From positions 16,672,087-16,736,086 of the forward strand of contig CM119266.1 of assembly GCA_051294375.1 (NCBI GenBank): 64,000 nucleotides of DNA, read 5' to 3'. Origin of the DNA: Paraspadella gotoi. Lineage: Eukaryota > Chaetognatha. Shown piece by piece: positions 11,580 through 24,894 of the stretch (position 1 is the stretch's first letter; each line of letters starts with the position of its first letter). The translations under genes were made by a program, and so were the position numbers. The notes beneath the pieces are model-generated. The model did no database searches. It was not told the DNA's origin and saw nothing but the letters and a program-made list of their open reading frames with translations.

Positions 11580-13260
11580 AGAGAAATAGATAGAGAGAAA
11601 ACCGATGTTTAAGATCGTGTGCGGATATTAGTACCACACTGCTTTGCTAATGAACCGCTGACGTCAAACCTACAATACTACAAAATGAAGAAAAAAAGTG
11701 AAGAAAAAGTTCTGGGGTCACTCTCGCTCTACTAAGCTTTTACAAATCTTTTCTGATAATTCGCTTTCTCAAGGTTTAAGAAATCCCAAATCAAGTTTGT
11801 GTCAAATGGACTTGAGCAAAATTGATAATAACAATAATAATTATGCGGGGATGATATGAAGGTGATTGGGTTGAAAAATAGAAGATACGCAAAGAAGGGC
11901 AAACAAACACAAAATAGGTAAGGTGAGGAAGGGACAAATAAAAAGGTTAATTCGAGTCGAGAACCATTTTTAAATTTAACAAATATCAAAAGGGAAAGAA
12001 CGATGATATCGTGAGCATCTTAAATTTTTTAATTTTTTTGATATTTAAAAGTAAAATCTAAAAACGTAAAGAGCAGCTTTGACATTAGCCCCACCACTTC
12101 AGAAAAAAAAAAATTTCATTAAAACGAGAGCAAAATGTCAATTGATTCCTTATGGAATCTCCCCCCCCCGCTCTCTCCCGTCTCCATTTCTACTCGACTC
12201 TCGAAAGACGAACCTCGTCTCATATTGGGGTCAAAATTTCAAGATGGAAAATTTAGACCGGAAAGAAAAATAAAAAAGAATAAAAGAATCCGAGGCAGTG
12301 CGAAAAATCTAAAGGAAAAAAAAAAATTAACATTTTGATACAAAAGTATTTTACGAGTTTTATTAAAAAATCCGATGTGGAGAGAGGGCGAGATCAAAAC
12401 CTCCCAAAAAAAAGCGTTAAAATGAAAATGAAAAAAAAAGAAAATTAAATAAATCACATTTTTAATAAAAAAAAAAAAATTCTATTCTAAGACATTAATC
12501 TTGCAAGAATAACTGTAATTGTAAAGAAATTTCATAAATGTAATTTGATTATACGCTACCAGAATTTAAAATGAAAATCTTTCCTCTTCAGATACTGAGA
12601 TAGAGACAGATGGAGAGAGAGAGAGAAAAAAAAAAGTCAAAGAGAAAGAAAATTATAAAAATGTTCCGGTTTAGCAGAGACTTTATTTTGACGACATCAA
12701 ACAGTCAAGAATTCGTAATTTGCTTAGAGTTCGGGTGTGAATGATAAATACCTTTCCTCTCTCATCTCATTTATCAGAGTTTTTCTCCATTTTCTCCTTC
12801 ATTCTTTTTTTCCCTTTTTTCTCCCTTTTCCATATTAGCCCCTCGTTATACGCCGTCGCCCTCTACTTTTCCCCATTTCCTTTATTATTCCGCCTCTCTC
12901 GTCCGGTTACACCTTCCTTTCTTTCCAACGTCTCCTTTCTTTCCTTTTTTTTCCCTCCTCCTTTGTAGTCTTCTCTCCCGCGAAAGTTGTTTGGCCCGAC
13001 GACCAGGCGCGCATCGATCATCGAAGACTTGCCAGAACTTCTACCCTTTAATCTGCCGCCGTCCGTTCATTTCTCTTTGCCAATCCGCTTTACCATCATC
13101 ACTCCTCTCATATTCGCTCCAAATTTAAACGAACCACCCCCCCGAAGCCCCTCCTTCACTCTTGCACCCCGACAAATCGCCTCAAAGATGAATAATGAAT
13201 TTTTGTGTCTGGGGATTCAGAAGATCAACGGCGTCGTGATCCGAATGTGTGAAGGGGAGA
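9540..13260. other. No defended gene: simple and AT-rich sequence
   Basis: Besides the CT/GA tracts at 11335-11580 I see A- and T-runs, a G run near 10315 and C/T-rich blocks near 12800-13000. A frame at 12987-13200 reads TTRRASIIEDLPELLPFNLP and could be an exon, but no supporting splice sites were found. Confidence 0.4.
11335..11580 (+). repeat. Facing (CT)n and (GA)n tracts
   Basis: A (CT)n tract at about 11335-11382 faces a (GA)n tract at about 11516-11578, 130 bp apart. On one strand they are complementary and could fold as a long imperfect hairpin. Confidence 0.85.
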
Positions 13261-13267
13261 GAGAAGA

Positions 13268-13269
<2 letters not shown>

Positions 13270-13341
<72 letters not shown>
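13270..13341 (+). repeat. (CT)n microsatellite beside a CpG-rich block
   Basis: About 70 bp of CT repeats. The following 13430-13620 is unusually CG-rich with many CpG steps (GCGCGATCGGGCGGAACGCG) and could be a promoter or unmethylated island, but no start or exon can be fixed. Confidence 0.9.
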
Positions 13342-13343
<2 letters not shown>

Positions 13344-14028
13344 CAAAAGAAGCGAATTTCTAAGCATTCTTCGCATAAATGGTAGTCACTGGGTGGCTCC
13401 ACTCTGCGAGGTTATTCACGTCGTCTTCCCGCTAGAATCGAACGCACGAACTCGCGATCCGCCTCGCGAACCGTCTCACGCGCGATCGGGCGGAACGCGT
13501 TGATTCGGTCGGCTGTGCGTGAAGATTAAAAGCGCAACTGCGCCGACCTCGCTCCGCGCGGAGCATCTGGCGCGCTCTGCGGTGATCTGCGTCGAGATTC
13601 TCGTCTGTTCACAACACAGATTCAAAACGAATCTCTTATTTCCCTTTTGTTCTTCTTCAACACCAACGCACCTCGACATTCCCTTGAAAATTTGACAGCC
13701 ACTCGCCACCCGACACCCACCAGGGTTTCAAAATCGTGCCGGAGCATAACCGAGAGAAGAGGATCGAGCGGAGGACGGATCCAGTGACAAGACACGGAGC
13801 TCGTCTGGCGTTGGTGAAGGGGTGTGACGAGAAAAGAAGGGGGTTGACTAAGTGGGGTGGAGGTGGAAGTGAAGGGAGCGAAGAGAGAAGGGAATGGAGT
13901 TAATCGAAATGAGGTGGCGTGGCGTTTATAGAGACACTCGATAAATTTACGCTTCGAAAAATATTGAAAAAAAAGAAAAAAAAAGAACAAAACATGGTGT
14001 TGTATGTATGAAATTGTATATTGTATAG

Positions 14029-14656
14029 TAGGGTGGAGTGATGAAAAGATTGAGTGATTGAACATTATTTTTTTGCTGCCTATGGACATATAATTAATGA
14101 ATTTTAAATCCTTTTAAAATTTTTTTTAGCATAACAGTATAGCAAATTCAATTATTTATGTAGTAATATCCTTATAAAATCGTCAAATTTCAAAATAATT
14201 TTTTTTTATTTTTAAGAACTGAGTTGGATTCGCTGTAAAAAACTAAGAAACTTTTATAAAATATATTATATGATATTTTAATGTTTAGACCGCAAAAAAT
14301 GACTAAAACGTTTTAACATATATAAGTTTCTACTACAGAGAATAAAAAAGTCAGGAATTTTCACCTTTTTTCTTATTTTAAACATTGAAGATGACAGAAT
14401 TTTTGATAACATGTTTTATATTTTTGATTCAACTTTTTATAAAGAATCTGAATCTTTAATAAAAGTTTTATAAAAAATATTTTTAAAATTTACTATTTTA
14501 TAAGGATATTACTACAAATATATTATATTTTACTATTCTGTTCCCGAGATAATATGAACAAAATATTTTTTGTACTAATTAATCATACTATCTCACATCT
14601 AAATATCATTGTTCGATCATTCAAATAAAGTTTTTGTTCTTGAGTGCTCCACTCTA
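14029..14656. mobile_element. Non-autonomous hAT-like element, 628 bp, perfect 8-bp target duplication
   Basis: The element begins TAGGGTGGAG and ends CTCCACTCTA, an imperfect terminal inverted repeat, and is flanked by a perfect 8-bp direct repeat TTGTATAG (14021-14028 and 14657-14664). An 8-bp duplication with a TAG-type terminus is the hallmark of the hAT superfamily. The inverted similarity continues inward: GTAGTAATATCCTTATAAAA near 14160 matches the complement near 14510, so the arms are long. The interior is AT-rich with no transposase frame, so it must have moved with a partner's enzyme. Arm divergence is moderate. Confidence 0.8.
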
Positions 14657-14750
14657 TTGTATAGGTTGCTGATCGGAGCACAAATCGGGAACGAATGGAG
14701 CCAAAAGTTTGGCTGTCATGCTAATGTTTGGCGTGACAATTTATAGGATT

Positions 14751-14751
<1 letters not shown>

Positions 14752-14834
<83 letters not shown>

Positions 14835-14862
14835 AAAAAAAAAAGCAAGCAAGCAAGCAAGC
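14752..14862 (+). repeat. (GAAA)n then (GCAA)n microsatellites
   Basis: About 21 copies of GAAA (14752-14836) pass through a short A run into about five copies of GCAA (14844-14862). A nearby (GA)n lies at 15122-15181. Confidence 0.95.
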
Positions 14863-15123
14863 GATTGTGAGAAACTCAGTTTCCCGGTTGTTCATTACAG
14901 CTGCTTGCATCCCTGACGTTTTTGTCTTGTTCGATAATGTTGTAGGTATGATTACGAGCCCTCAGTTCGCCGAGCCGTTGCCAAGAAGACGCGGTTGCCT
15001 TAGCAACGACGCGAGTCCCCGAAAGAGAAATCTGCGGCGGATCCGATGGGAAGGAAGAAGCTAACCTTTGACCCATCGTCTTTAGTCGCACCTGCGTAAG
15101 AGAAACAGAGTGGATAGATAGAC

Positions 15124-15182
<59 letters not shown>

Positions 15183-15386
15183 CAATAGACAATATTAATT
15201 AATCGCGGCTTTAGAGAGAGAGAGAGAAAGAATTTATTCGTATAGAAAGGCCTTAAGAGGCCCTTAATGATTTGCACCCCAATGGACAGAAACTAAACTG
15301 CGAAGAACCGGGTCCCATTTTGTATTATCGACTTCGGTTTTGATAGTTCGTTTTGAATGAGACAGGCTAATTCATTGCTTATGAGT

Positions 15387-15600
15387 TAGTGATGAAACCG
15401 TTCAATATAAGTAGTCCCTGAGCCTTCGGCATCAGGCTGTAACACCATGTTACCAGGCGCCGGGTTAAGCGCCCCGTCCCTCTTAACATGCCAGACGACC
15501 ACCGGGCTAGAACCCCGGACCTTTGGGTTGGGAGGCAGATGACTTGCTCCGGCACTAATGGCCGCTGATGAACGGTTGGTGGGTTTTAGTCCACCATACA
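15387..15600 (-). mobile_element. tRNA-derived SINE, family B, copy 1
   Basis: On the minus strand the head reads GCCGGAGCAAGTC, then CTCCCAACCCAAAGG and GGGGTTCTAGCCC, which match the A-box, anticodon-arm and B-box order of a tRNA-derived pol III promoter. A body follows with GGGACGGGGCGCTTAACCC and CAGCCTGATGCCGAAGG. The same head and body order recurs at 15811-16024, 30985-31180 and 37165-37375. No poly(A) tail is evident. Confidence 0.65.
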
Positions 15601-15810
15601 TCCCCCCTCCCGTAGGAAGATGTCTGTTGCGTCTCTTCAGTGAATTGTTGTTGTTGGTGGAAAGTGCGTCACCAAGTATGGGCATGTCGCCTGATGTGTG
15701 TGTGGGCGGAAAAGTGCATCGCCAGGTTGAGGCATGTTCGCCTGAAAGTCTTGTTGTTGCTGTTGTGTTCGGAAGTCGGGCTCACCAATGAAGAGACAGT
15801 AATTATTGTT

Positions 15811-16024
15811 ATGAGTTAGTGATAGAACCGTTCAAATATAAAGCAGTCCCTGAGCTTCGGATCAGGCTGTAACACCATGTTACAGGCGGGTTAAGCGCCC
15901 CGTCCTCTTAACTGCCAGACGACCACCGCGGCTAGAACCCCCGGACCTGGGTTGGGAGGCGAATGACTTGCCTCCGGCACCAATGGCCGCATGATGAACG
16001 GTTGGTGGGTTTTAGTCCACCATA
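15811..16024 (-). mobile_element. tRNA-derived SINE, family B, copy 2 (near-identical to copy 1)
   Basis: Copy 2 matches copy 1 almost base for base, with many 1-2 bp indels and very few substitutions, and the match starts about 25 bp upstream of the SINE (GAGACAG...TTATGAGTTAG). So this is a local duplication with a period of about 424 bp, or noisy sequence, and not two independent insertions. The spacer holds a related ~50-bp pair (GGAAAGTGCGTCACC and GGAAAAGTGCATCGCC). Confidence 0.65.
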
Positions 16025-16575
16025 GTTTATAACTTTTTAGCGCATCCGAATACAGTTATGTTCTAATCGAAAGTAAAATAAAAAGTTTCTCGGGTTTATC
16101 AACTTTATGTTTTATTTTTACCATCAAGAACCAAAACATTCAGTTTTTTAGGATTAATTCCGCCATTGGGATGACGCTAATTTATTAATCATACTCAACT
16201 ATGCGACGGTGGGTGTATTTCGATCGAGGGAAGAGAAAGAAAGAAAAAAGAAATGAATCAAGTCGACAAGAAAGCAAAGCACGTAAGCAAACGCTACGGA
16301 CAGATCTATTCTCTACCTACGCTCGATATGTAATATATTTGTATAAAAAACATTTAACTATCGCTCCGTCTCGCTCGAAATCTTTAGCTCTATACGCTGC
16401 TCCCAACTCCAAACGACCCTGGATCCTGGATGCCTCTCCTCTCAGCGCGCAATTTGACGCCCACGATTGACGAGAAGAAGCGACGAGAAAGAATAAAGAG
16501 AAAAAAACTTATCATCCGCCATTAAAGTTGAGGCTCTTGACTTCGCCTCTCGACGACCTTCGGAATTGTTGTTGA

Positions 16576-16670
16576 GAAAGAGAGAGAGAGAGAGAGAGAT
16601 GGAGAGAGGAGAGAGAGGAGGAGAGAGTGAGAGAGAGAGAGATTGAGAGAGAAGAGGAGAGAGACGAGAC
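16576..16670 (+). repeat. GA-rich microsatellite cluster
   Basis: Interrupted (GA)n. A purer (GA)n lies at 17083-17128. No gene is supported between 16.03 and 17.3 kb. Confidence 0.85.
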
Positions 16671-17090
16671 GAGACAGACCGAATGTCAAATTGACGTCTC
16701 TTCAATTCGACGCTCACGATACTCCCCCCAAACAAAAAAGAGGAATGTGTGGCGGAGGACGGACGACGACGACGGACGACGACCGTGATGAAGAATGGAA
16801 GAGATTCCATTTTTTTTCGGAGTCGAAGGAGACGAAGAAGGATTCGCCGACATCAGCGAATTTGTAAAGAACCCCGAAAGATCCATTAGGGAATCATGAG
16901 AAAACGGGGGAGTGGGGGGTGTTGAAGTGGGAAGTGGAAGGTAGGGGGCGGAGGGGAATGGAGTTAAAGTGGATGAAGGGAGAAGGGCGGGCGGAAAGGA
17001 CGATAGAAAGAGGAAAAGAGAAGAGAATAGAGTGAAAAGCAAAGGCGTTCTTTGATCGAAACGAGTCTCAGTTTTGACCGAATGGAGAGA

Positions 17091-17131
<41 letters not shown>

Positions 17132-17697
17132 AGAAAATAAGGAATAAGGGGAAAAAAGGGAAAATAGAAAGACTAAAAACGAACTAAGTTACAAACTCGA
17201 ACTAATGAATTATAAGATTTGTCTTTTGCCGGCCCACTCACATTATTTGATCAATTCATAAATCATTATTCCAATTTCGAATAAAATCTTCATCATTCAC
17301 TGGCTTTGGGAGTAAAAAAGTGGCGTTTAAAATTTCAACTCATAGGAATAACGTTATTTGTTGCATCTCAACAACATTTCAAGCTTTTAAAATTTTACAT
17401 AATCAACAATAATAAATCATCGATTAATTATCAATCATCACTTAATCATTCGCCGATTAGCAGATTTCAATTTAATTTAAGCCTCTTTCGTAATCTTTTC
17501 TTTACCACTCATGTCTTCCGTGAGCAGAGCGTTAAAAGAGTCAGCGGAGTTGAAAAAAAAAGAGTTTATTTTAGACACACGCGCTATACTTTTTTTTTAA
17601 TTAACACATTCTAAATCATTCTTCTGTCGACTAGTTTCGAGAATATAAAACAATTATCGGCTCTAAAACGACGACGTTTCGACGTTGCGAATCCCCG

Positions 17698-18609
17698 TCA
17701 GCCTTCTAACGCATCGAGACACTCGGCCGCGAGATCGTAGACTTGCGGGTTTCGTAACTCCTTCTCGGAGGGCATCGTGTGACCGCGGACTTGCGGAGGA
17801 ACGATGATGACTACGTCCTTGAAGAAGTATCGCTCCGTTAAAATTCACAACTCTGATTGAGCGAGACGAACGACCAAAAAAGTCGGCAACGAATAAATCA
17901 AATCCAATTAGATAAATTTGACGACGCTTTACTCAAAGACCAAGTATGCGGCCGCTAGCGGAGCCTTTACCGGCTCGTCACTAAAGGACCGTTCCTCCAT
18001 AAGATTACTCTGTCGATGTCAATGAAAATGAGGTTTTGCGGGACCTTACCGCCGGGTCTCTGGAATGGTGCGGCCGCCAGACCAGCATCTGCGCGTGGTT
18101 GGCGTCGGGAGGAAGTTTGGCCACTTTCGGGATTGGGAAGATCTTAGGCTCGACTTGCGGCATGGGCTGAATCTGAACCAACCGTTTGGTAAAACTAGGT
18201 TACAATATCTTTCTGCAACGAAATCCAGAAAGAAAGGAAAAACAACAACAACGCCAACAGCGGGAACAGCACCCGCTTGACCTTGGGCTCATGTAGAAAC
18301 GATCTGGTGCCCAACGACTGATGTCCGTCGATTCGAATGTGGATATCGCATTCCCACGTCAAGGACTTGAGTTCGATGCATTCGCCTGTCGTGTCATTGT
18401 CATTTTTTTGGGGTTGTTTTTCAGCTGGCTGATTTGCGTATCTCTTGATTACTTACCGTTGGTCTCGTTGAAGGCAACGAGTCCACGAGTTTGAACTTTG
18501 TTTTCTCTTGATGCAACTGAGATCGACTTGTTCGCTTGAGTGCATGCTTGCTGGGCGCTTCGTAGGCCGATGGAAATATAGAAGAAATGTGTTAGCAGAC
18601 GCTTGAAAG
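17698..18609 (-). CDS. Unrecognised minus-strand gene, five phase-matched 3' exons
   Basis: On the minus strand I read exons 18609-18457 (donor AACG|gtaagt), 18385-18282 (acceptor acgacag, donor CCCAAG|gtcaag), 18172-18050 (acceptor ggttcag, donor GGCG|gtaagg), 18009-17971 (acceptor atcgacag, donor CCG|gtaaag) and 17832-17698, ending in TGA. All phases agree. The joined frame includes VAFNETNGECIELKSLTWEC, then Pro-rich PMPQVEPKIFPIPKVAKLPP, QMLVWRPHH and a C-terminal KDVVIIVPPQVRGHTMPSEK. I do not recognise a family. The last acceptor (cggag|CGATAC) is weak; a better one (ctcaatcag) would end the protein after four residues. Reading through the 18282 donor gives a hydrophobic stretch, so an alternative membrane form is possible. 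Confidence 0.5.
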
Positions 18610-19207
18610 CTGTTAACGAGACGGGACAACCGGGGAGAGTGGATAAAAATATATATTTTGGTGAATGGGGAAATTTTCACTGCTTGGGCAATGAGGTGTT
18701 GAGATTGTTTCAGCGATAATATGAAGGCCATATAGATCTTTACTCTCATAACGTTGCGTGAGAGCGGGACTTGTCACTTCATGGAAAACCGTGAGTTAGT
18801 TATCGCCTGAAGTGAAGAGTTCACCGGACTGAGATTCAGCTTATCCTTTGTCTTTTTGCCATTCCCGTCTTTCTTTTCTTTTGTCATTTCATTCGTTTTC
18901 TGTTCTTGTCTGTGTTCGTTGTTCCGTTCGTTCGTCTTTCGTTCTTTTCTTTCTTTCTTTCTTTCTTTTTTTCTTTTCTTTTCTTCTTTCTTTCTTTTCT
19001 TTCTTTTCTTTACTTTCTTTACTTCTACATTATTCATTATCATTCATTCATTTCAGTTTGCATTGCCCTTATTTTTTACTCTTCACGTTATCTCAGACGA
19101 CCCAACTAAAAATACCAACAACACAATTAGAGACTGAACGCTGGATGGGTTCCGCGATTTGGTTACGTTTTCTCCTCTGTGGTCGTTGCCCGTAGAATGG
19201 TTAGGAC

Positions 19208-19355
19208 TGTCCCGTCAGAATCGCTTGACGCCGTCGCAGGGCCGAATGGTTGAGCTGCGGAATTTCCACGAGTGAAACGCCATTTCTTTGTATTGTGGAT
19301 TTCGGTTGACCGTGTCCGCCGTGGGGGATTTGGGTGTTAAGAGGTCGGGTCTCTT
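19208..19355 (-). CDS. Candidate exon of the unrecognised minus-strand gene
   Basis: An open frame bounded by an acceptor-like gttag and a donor-like GGGACA|gtcc reads RPLNTQIPHGGHGQPKST and then VEIPQLNHSALRRRQAIL. Codon content looks protein-like in this frame; a TAA follows just past the donor, so it could also be a terminal exon. The link to the exons at 17.7-18.6 kb is inferred from strand and proximity. Confidence 0.3.
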
Positions 19356-19652
19356 CTAACTCACAATCTCTAAACCACTACACAAATTCGACGGACAAAA
19401 TATCTTATAAAAGAATCTGTTTTTATAAAGTTCGGGTTCGGGTCAAATTGAGCATTTGATGAATAAACGGAATTCGGATAAAAACTGAGATACTGACACG
19501 TTAACGAAGCTCATGTAGTAACAGGACTGAACCCATCCGATCGTCCAAATTTGACCAAGAGGAACTGTAAGACCAGGCGATCCATCGAATATCGAACAAG
19601 TTTAGTATATTAAAATTAATTTAATTTCTTTTTTGACTGTGAGTAAAAAAAA

Positions 19653-19811
19653 ATGATAAGTTGTGGCAACAACAACACGCGTCCTTATCAGATCAAGAAC
19701 CATGGCCGAACTTTATCCGGTCATCGGTCAGCGATTGAGTGAGAAGGATAAAGTTCGGCCATGGTTCTTGATCTGATAAGGTCGAATGTTGTTGTTGCCA
19801 CAACTTATCAT
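19653..19811. repeat. Near-perfect 66-bp inverted repeat with a 27-bp loop
   Basis: Bases 19653-19718 (ATGATAAGTTGTGGCAACAA ... GAACTTTATCC) are the reverse complement of 19746-19811, with only about three mismatches, all within CACGCGTCC / GGTCGAATG. The loop is 27 bp. The stem is longer than a usual microRNA precursor and there is no clear target duplication. It could be a small fold-back element, a hairpin-RNA source or a recent palindromic duplication. Confidence 0.85.
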
Positions 19812-19859
19812 CAGTAGATATCGGTATATGTTAGTATTTATACTAGTATATATCTGTAT

Positions 19860-19953
19860 CAGTATATATAATATTATATATAGTTCGATAAATGGGATCG
19901 TGGCTTTTCCTGGTGGAACCGTGACCGTCGCCTTCGCTCTCATCGTCGGCGTC
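19860..19953 (-). CDS. Candidate acidic exon, minus strand
   Basis: After the acceptor ttctttctcacag the frame reads DADDESEGDGHGSTRKSHD. It starts in phase 0, which fits the donor of the exon at 20862-20812. Its 3' limit is unclear because the following sequence turns AT-rich with no good donor before a TAG. Confidence 0.35.
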
Positions 19954-20180
19954 CTGTGAGAAAGAACGAGTCAGAATACTCAAATTGGCAAATCGGCCAC
20001 TATTTTCAAGTTATACCAAACAACAGAGAACCCTCGACGTTATGTTATTAAATTATTATATGATTTTATTTTCTTGACTTGACTCATAAAAGTAAAAAAA
20101 AGTAAGAATTCCACGTCAACACTGATCGAGAATGAGACAGTTTTTTTTTTGAAAATTGTAATCACTGCATCGGCTTAACT

Positions 20181-21758
<1,578 letters not shown>

Positions 21759-22162
21759 AACTGCGTTCGTTCATAAAATGTAAAAAAAAAAAACTTCATG
21801 TGCAATTTTAATGTGTGATGATCATGGTAAACAGCTCAAGAGTTTGTTATGAAATTTCAACCAGACTATAGTAAATAAAGTCTTTTATCTCAAGAAAAAA
21901 GCTCGTCAATAAATTTTTTTTTTAGATAAACAGCAAAACGTTTTATTAAATAAGTTTGTACTCGAGATTTTTTGTAAGATTTAATTTGGATTTAGTTTGG
22001 AACTGAAGTGTGATATCAAAAAAGAAATTCAGCCACGATAAGAAGTGAAATCACACAAAATTAATTTCGAAAGAAAAAGGACTGAAAAACTAAAAAAAGT
22101 TGCGTGCAACTCGAGTTCCTCTCAGTTGTTTTTCCCACAGACTCCTCCCTTCTTCAACGAAC

Positions 22163-22299
22163 TCTCGGCGGGAACCAAATTGTTCCATTTGAGCGAACGA
22201 CTGTCGTATTCATAAACGGCGCCAGAAACTCTTCGCAAGGAAAATCTCCCATTTTTATTTCGCCATCAAAAGTTACTGGCGCTTTTGGTTGGACGGGGG
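22163..22299 (-). CDS. Candidate exon with a Cys-loop-receptor-like WxPP motif
   Basis: The acceptor is a long pyrimidine run (aattttttttTAG) and the frame is open for 45 codons to a possible donor CCGAGA|gttcgt. It reads FDGEIKMGDFPCEEFLAPF and NTTVVRSNGTIWFPPR, with two N-glycosylation sequons. The NTxVV-S-G-xxW-x-PP pattern recalls the extracellular domain of nicotinic-type Cys-loop channels (VVVKSSG...VPP). The Cys-loop itself and the channel helices were not found nearby, so the family call is tentative, as is any link to the exons at 17.7-20.9 kb. Confidence 0.35.
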
Positions 22300-22701
22300 C
22301 TAAAAAAAAATTGTTTAGTTAGTTGCATGCGTCGGTTGTGTTGTAAAGATAGAAAAAAAAATTGTTGCCGTTATAAATTCAGTTTCAACGGAAAAGTAAG
22401 GGACATCTGAGACAATTTTTTTTTCGCTGCAAAAAAATACGAGAAAGAGAAATTTATCCCTTCATATCTGTGCGTCTCTAGGAACAGCTGAATCCATCAG
22501 TAATAGGTAGATAGATAAATTTGATAGTAATAATTTGATAATCTGAAAAATTGTAAACTTGACAAACTGTTCATTTATTTCAAAAGTCGAAAATTTTGCG
22601 CAATAATTTTTTAAAATATTTTAATCTCATGTTAAATACAAGTAAACAATAGCAATGATTGAGTAATACTCAATAAATATTGATAAAGGAAACAATTCAA
22701 A

Positions 22702-22742
22702 TTTTTGTATTTTGTATTTTGTATTTTGTATTTTGTATTTTT
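22702..22742 (+). repeat. (TTTTGTA)n tandem repeat
   Basis: Five to six copies of a 7-bp unit. A different 7-bp repeat (TTAACAA)n lies at about 29203-29240. Confidence 0.9.
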
Positions 22743-23204
22743 CTTCATGAAGTAGAACAAACTCTAGTAATAGTTTTAATTTTAGGACATATAGCTTCAT
22801 GACACTAAGATTTCTTTCGTAAAAGTAACAAACAAGAAACCTTTAAAGTCGATCCAGAATGTTTACGTTCAGTAACCAAGGTTTGAGCTTTGTTTACTAA
22901 AAATAGTAACCTACGCAACTCCCGCCATTTCCGTTCCCTTTCGTCCGATTTTTTTCTCTCCGTGCCGCGCCCAGCCCTCCCCCCCTCCACCTTGCCGCCG
23001 GAAATGGAGTCGGCGATGTTTGTGGAATCGAGACTGGCGACGCCGGATTTGAAGCAAAAAGGTTCTTTTCGACTCCGACATCGGCGTCCTTTTTTTTCCG
23101 AGCGCCGTCTCTTCCCCTCCGCCACCATCGGCGGCGTCTTTTTTTCATTCGCGCATTTTTGTTTTGCGTCGGGGAAATTGATGTCGCGTCGAGGGTCGCG
23201 TCTA

Positions 23205-23440
23205 CGAAGAGTGGGACGATGGCGCGGAGAGAGACAGAGAGAGGATGGAGAGAGACGGAGATAGAATGGAGAGAGGAGATAGAACGGAGAGAGAAGGAGA
23301 AGAGATGGAGAGAGACGGAGATAGAATGGAGAGAGGATGGAGAGAGACGAGATAGAATGGAGAGAGGAGATAGAAGCGGAGAGAATAAGTGAGATAGAAA
23401 TGGAGAGAGAAGGAGAAGAATGAAGAGAGACGGAGATTTG
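23205..23440 (+). repeat. GA-rich imperfect tandem repeat
   Basis: Units such as GAGAGACGGAGATAGAATG recur about eight times with variation. The upstream block 22900-23200 has coding-like frames on both strands that I cannot assign. Confidence 0.7.
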
Positions 23441-24339
23441 GAAGGCGGAGGAAGGGCAGCGCTCCGAGGAGGAGAGATGAAATGCTGGAACAGGTGTGAG
23501 AGGCCGAATATTTTCCAAAGTTCGAGTTGACAACTAAGAAAATGAAGTGAGTGGTAAGTGAGTGGTGAGTGAGTGGTAAGCGGGGAGGTTTAAATTTGTG
23601 AATGCGTAATACGTAAGAGAAGGAACAATTCTCAAGCCAGTGCCCGATTTTGAAAAAGAACACGGTAAGAAAGATAAAGTTAGATAAGGAAGAAGGAGAC
23701 GGAAGGATGTATAAGCGAAGATACTGAGTGGATTGAGAGTGGGTGGCGGCCCGGCGGCCCGGCGTCTGGACAATCTTCCTCGATTAAAACCTCGCAATCT
23801 CCTCCTTTGCTCCTCCTCTTCATTTCTCCTTTTTTCCCGCCCACGCCTTCGGTGAACCCGTCTGATCTCCACAGTTAAAAAAGACTGAAGCTAAAATGTC
23901 GTCTGCTTTCGATTCTCTTCTTCGCACATTGAACACCGGTGCTTTGATTTGTTTTTTTTTTTAGCATTTTAACCGTTTTTTAAAATCACTTTTTATCTTC
24001 CAGATTCATTTTTTTCTCAATAGTTGGTTTATTCTAGTTTTTTTTCTCACGAACGTCATTTTCCTATTATCCATTTAAAAGTAATCATTGTTTATTTTTT
24101 TTTCATGTATACGTAATTACGTATACGCCAACCACGCCCCCTCAAATAATTACCAAGAGCTACGAATCACCCTGCCCCTCTCAACTCTAACCCTTCTCTC
24201 TTTTAATCCTTTCTCCTCCCCTTCACTTCATTCGATTCTTCACTTGACTTCATTCCTCTCCCGTCTCCCCTGACCCCTCTCCCTCGCCCACCTCCGATCT
24301 CTCGCTCGAAAAAGAATTCATAGAATTTTGGTTCCACAG

Positions 24340-24423
24340 GAATTCGGCGGTCGATATCCGCCCCGGGAAAACAACAACAGCGCGTACGACGACGACGACG
24401 ACGACCTAAGGCCGGAATTTTAA
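24340..24423 (+). CDS. Candidate terminal exon with a poly-Asp stretch
   Basis: A C/T-rich tract from about 24170 to 24310 leads to the acceptor ggttccacag, after which the frame reads EFGGRYPPRENNNSAY, six Asp and LRPEF before TAA. The Asp run comes from a (GAC)n repeat. No upstream exon has been identified. Confidence 0.3.
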   Translation, partial: EFGGRYPPRENNNSAYDDDDDDLRPEF

Positions 24424-24862
24424 TCACCTCCGTCATAACATTGATGAGGTTTCTCCCGGCTCCGCCCTTGTTTGAGGGGAGGGGAGCGTCGGCCGGGGTG
24501 AGAACCCATTTCGGTGAGCGATTTTGAATGAGGCGTATTAATCTTGACGCCTGAATTACAAAGAAAAATCTTGCCTAATATGTTAAGGTAGAATTATAAA
24601 TGCTGCAATGCTGCTTTCATTAACTGTGACTGTAGCTTGCGGTTTCTCTTTTAATTAAGTAACCAGTGTGCTAGCGTCAGCGTCTTTAACCGTGATATTC
24701 ATTGTCAACCCTTTCTCATGAGCTTCGGCAATTCGTCATCTTTCCATCAAGTGGTAGTCGTCCGTTATCCGTTGCTTTTCGTCCCGCTCTTCACTGATGC
24801 AGTCGATTTTCAAAGGAGGCCGTTGTATCCCTAGTCGGCGTCGTCGTCGTCCCCCGGTGACA

Positions 24863-24892
<30 letters not shown>

Positions 24893-24894
<2 letters not shown>

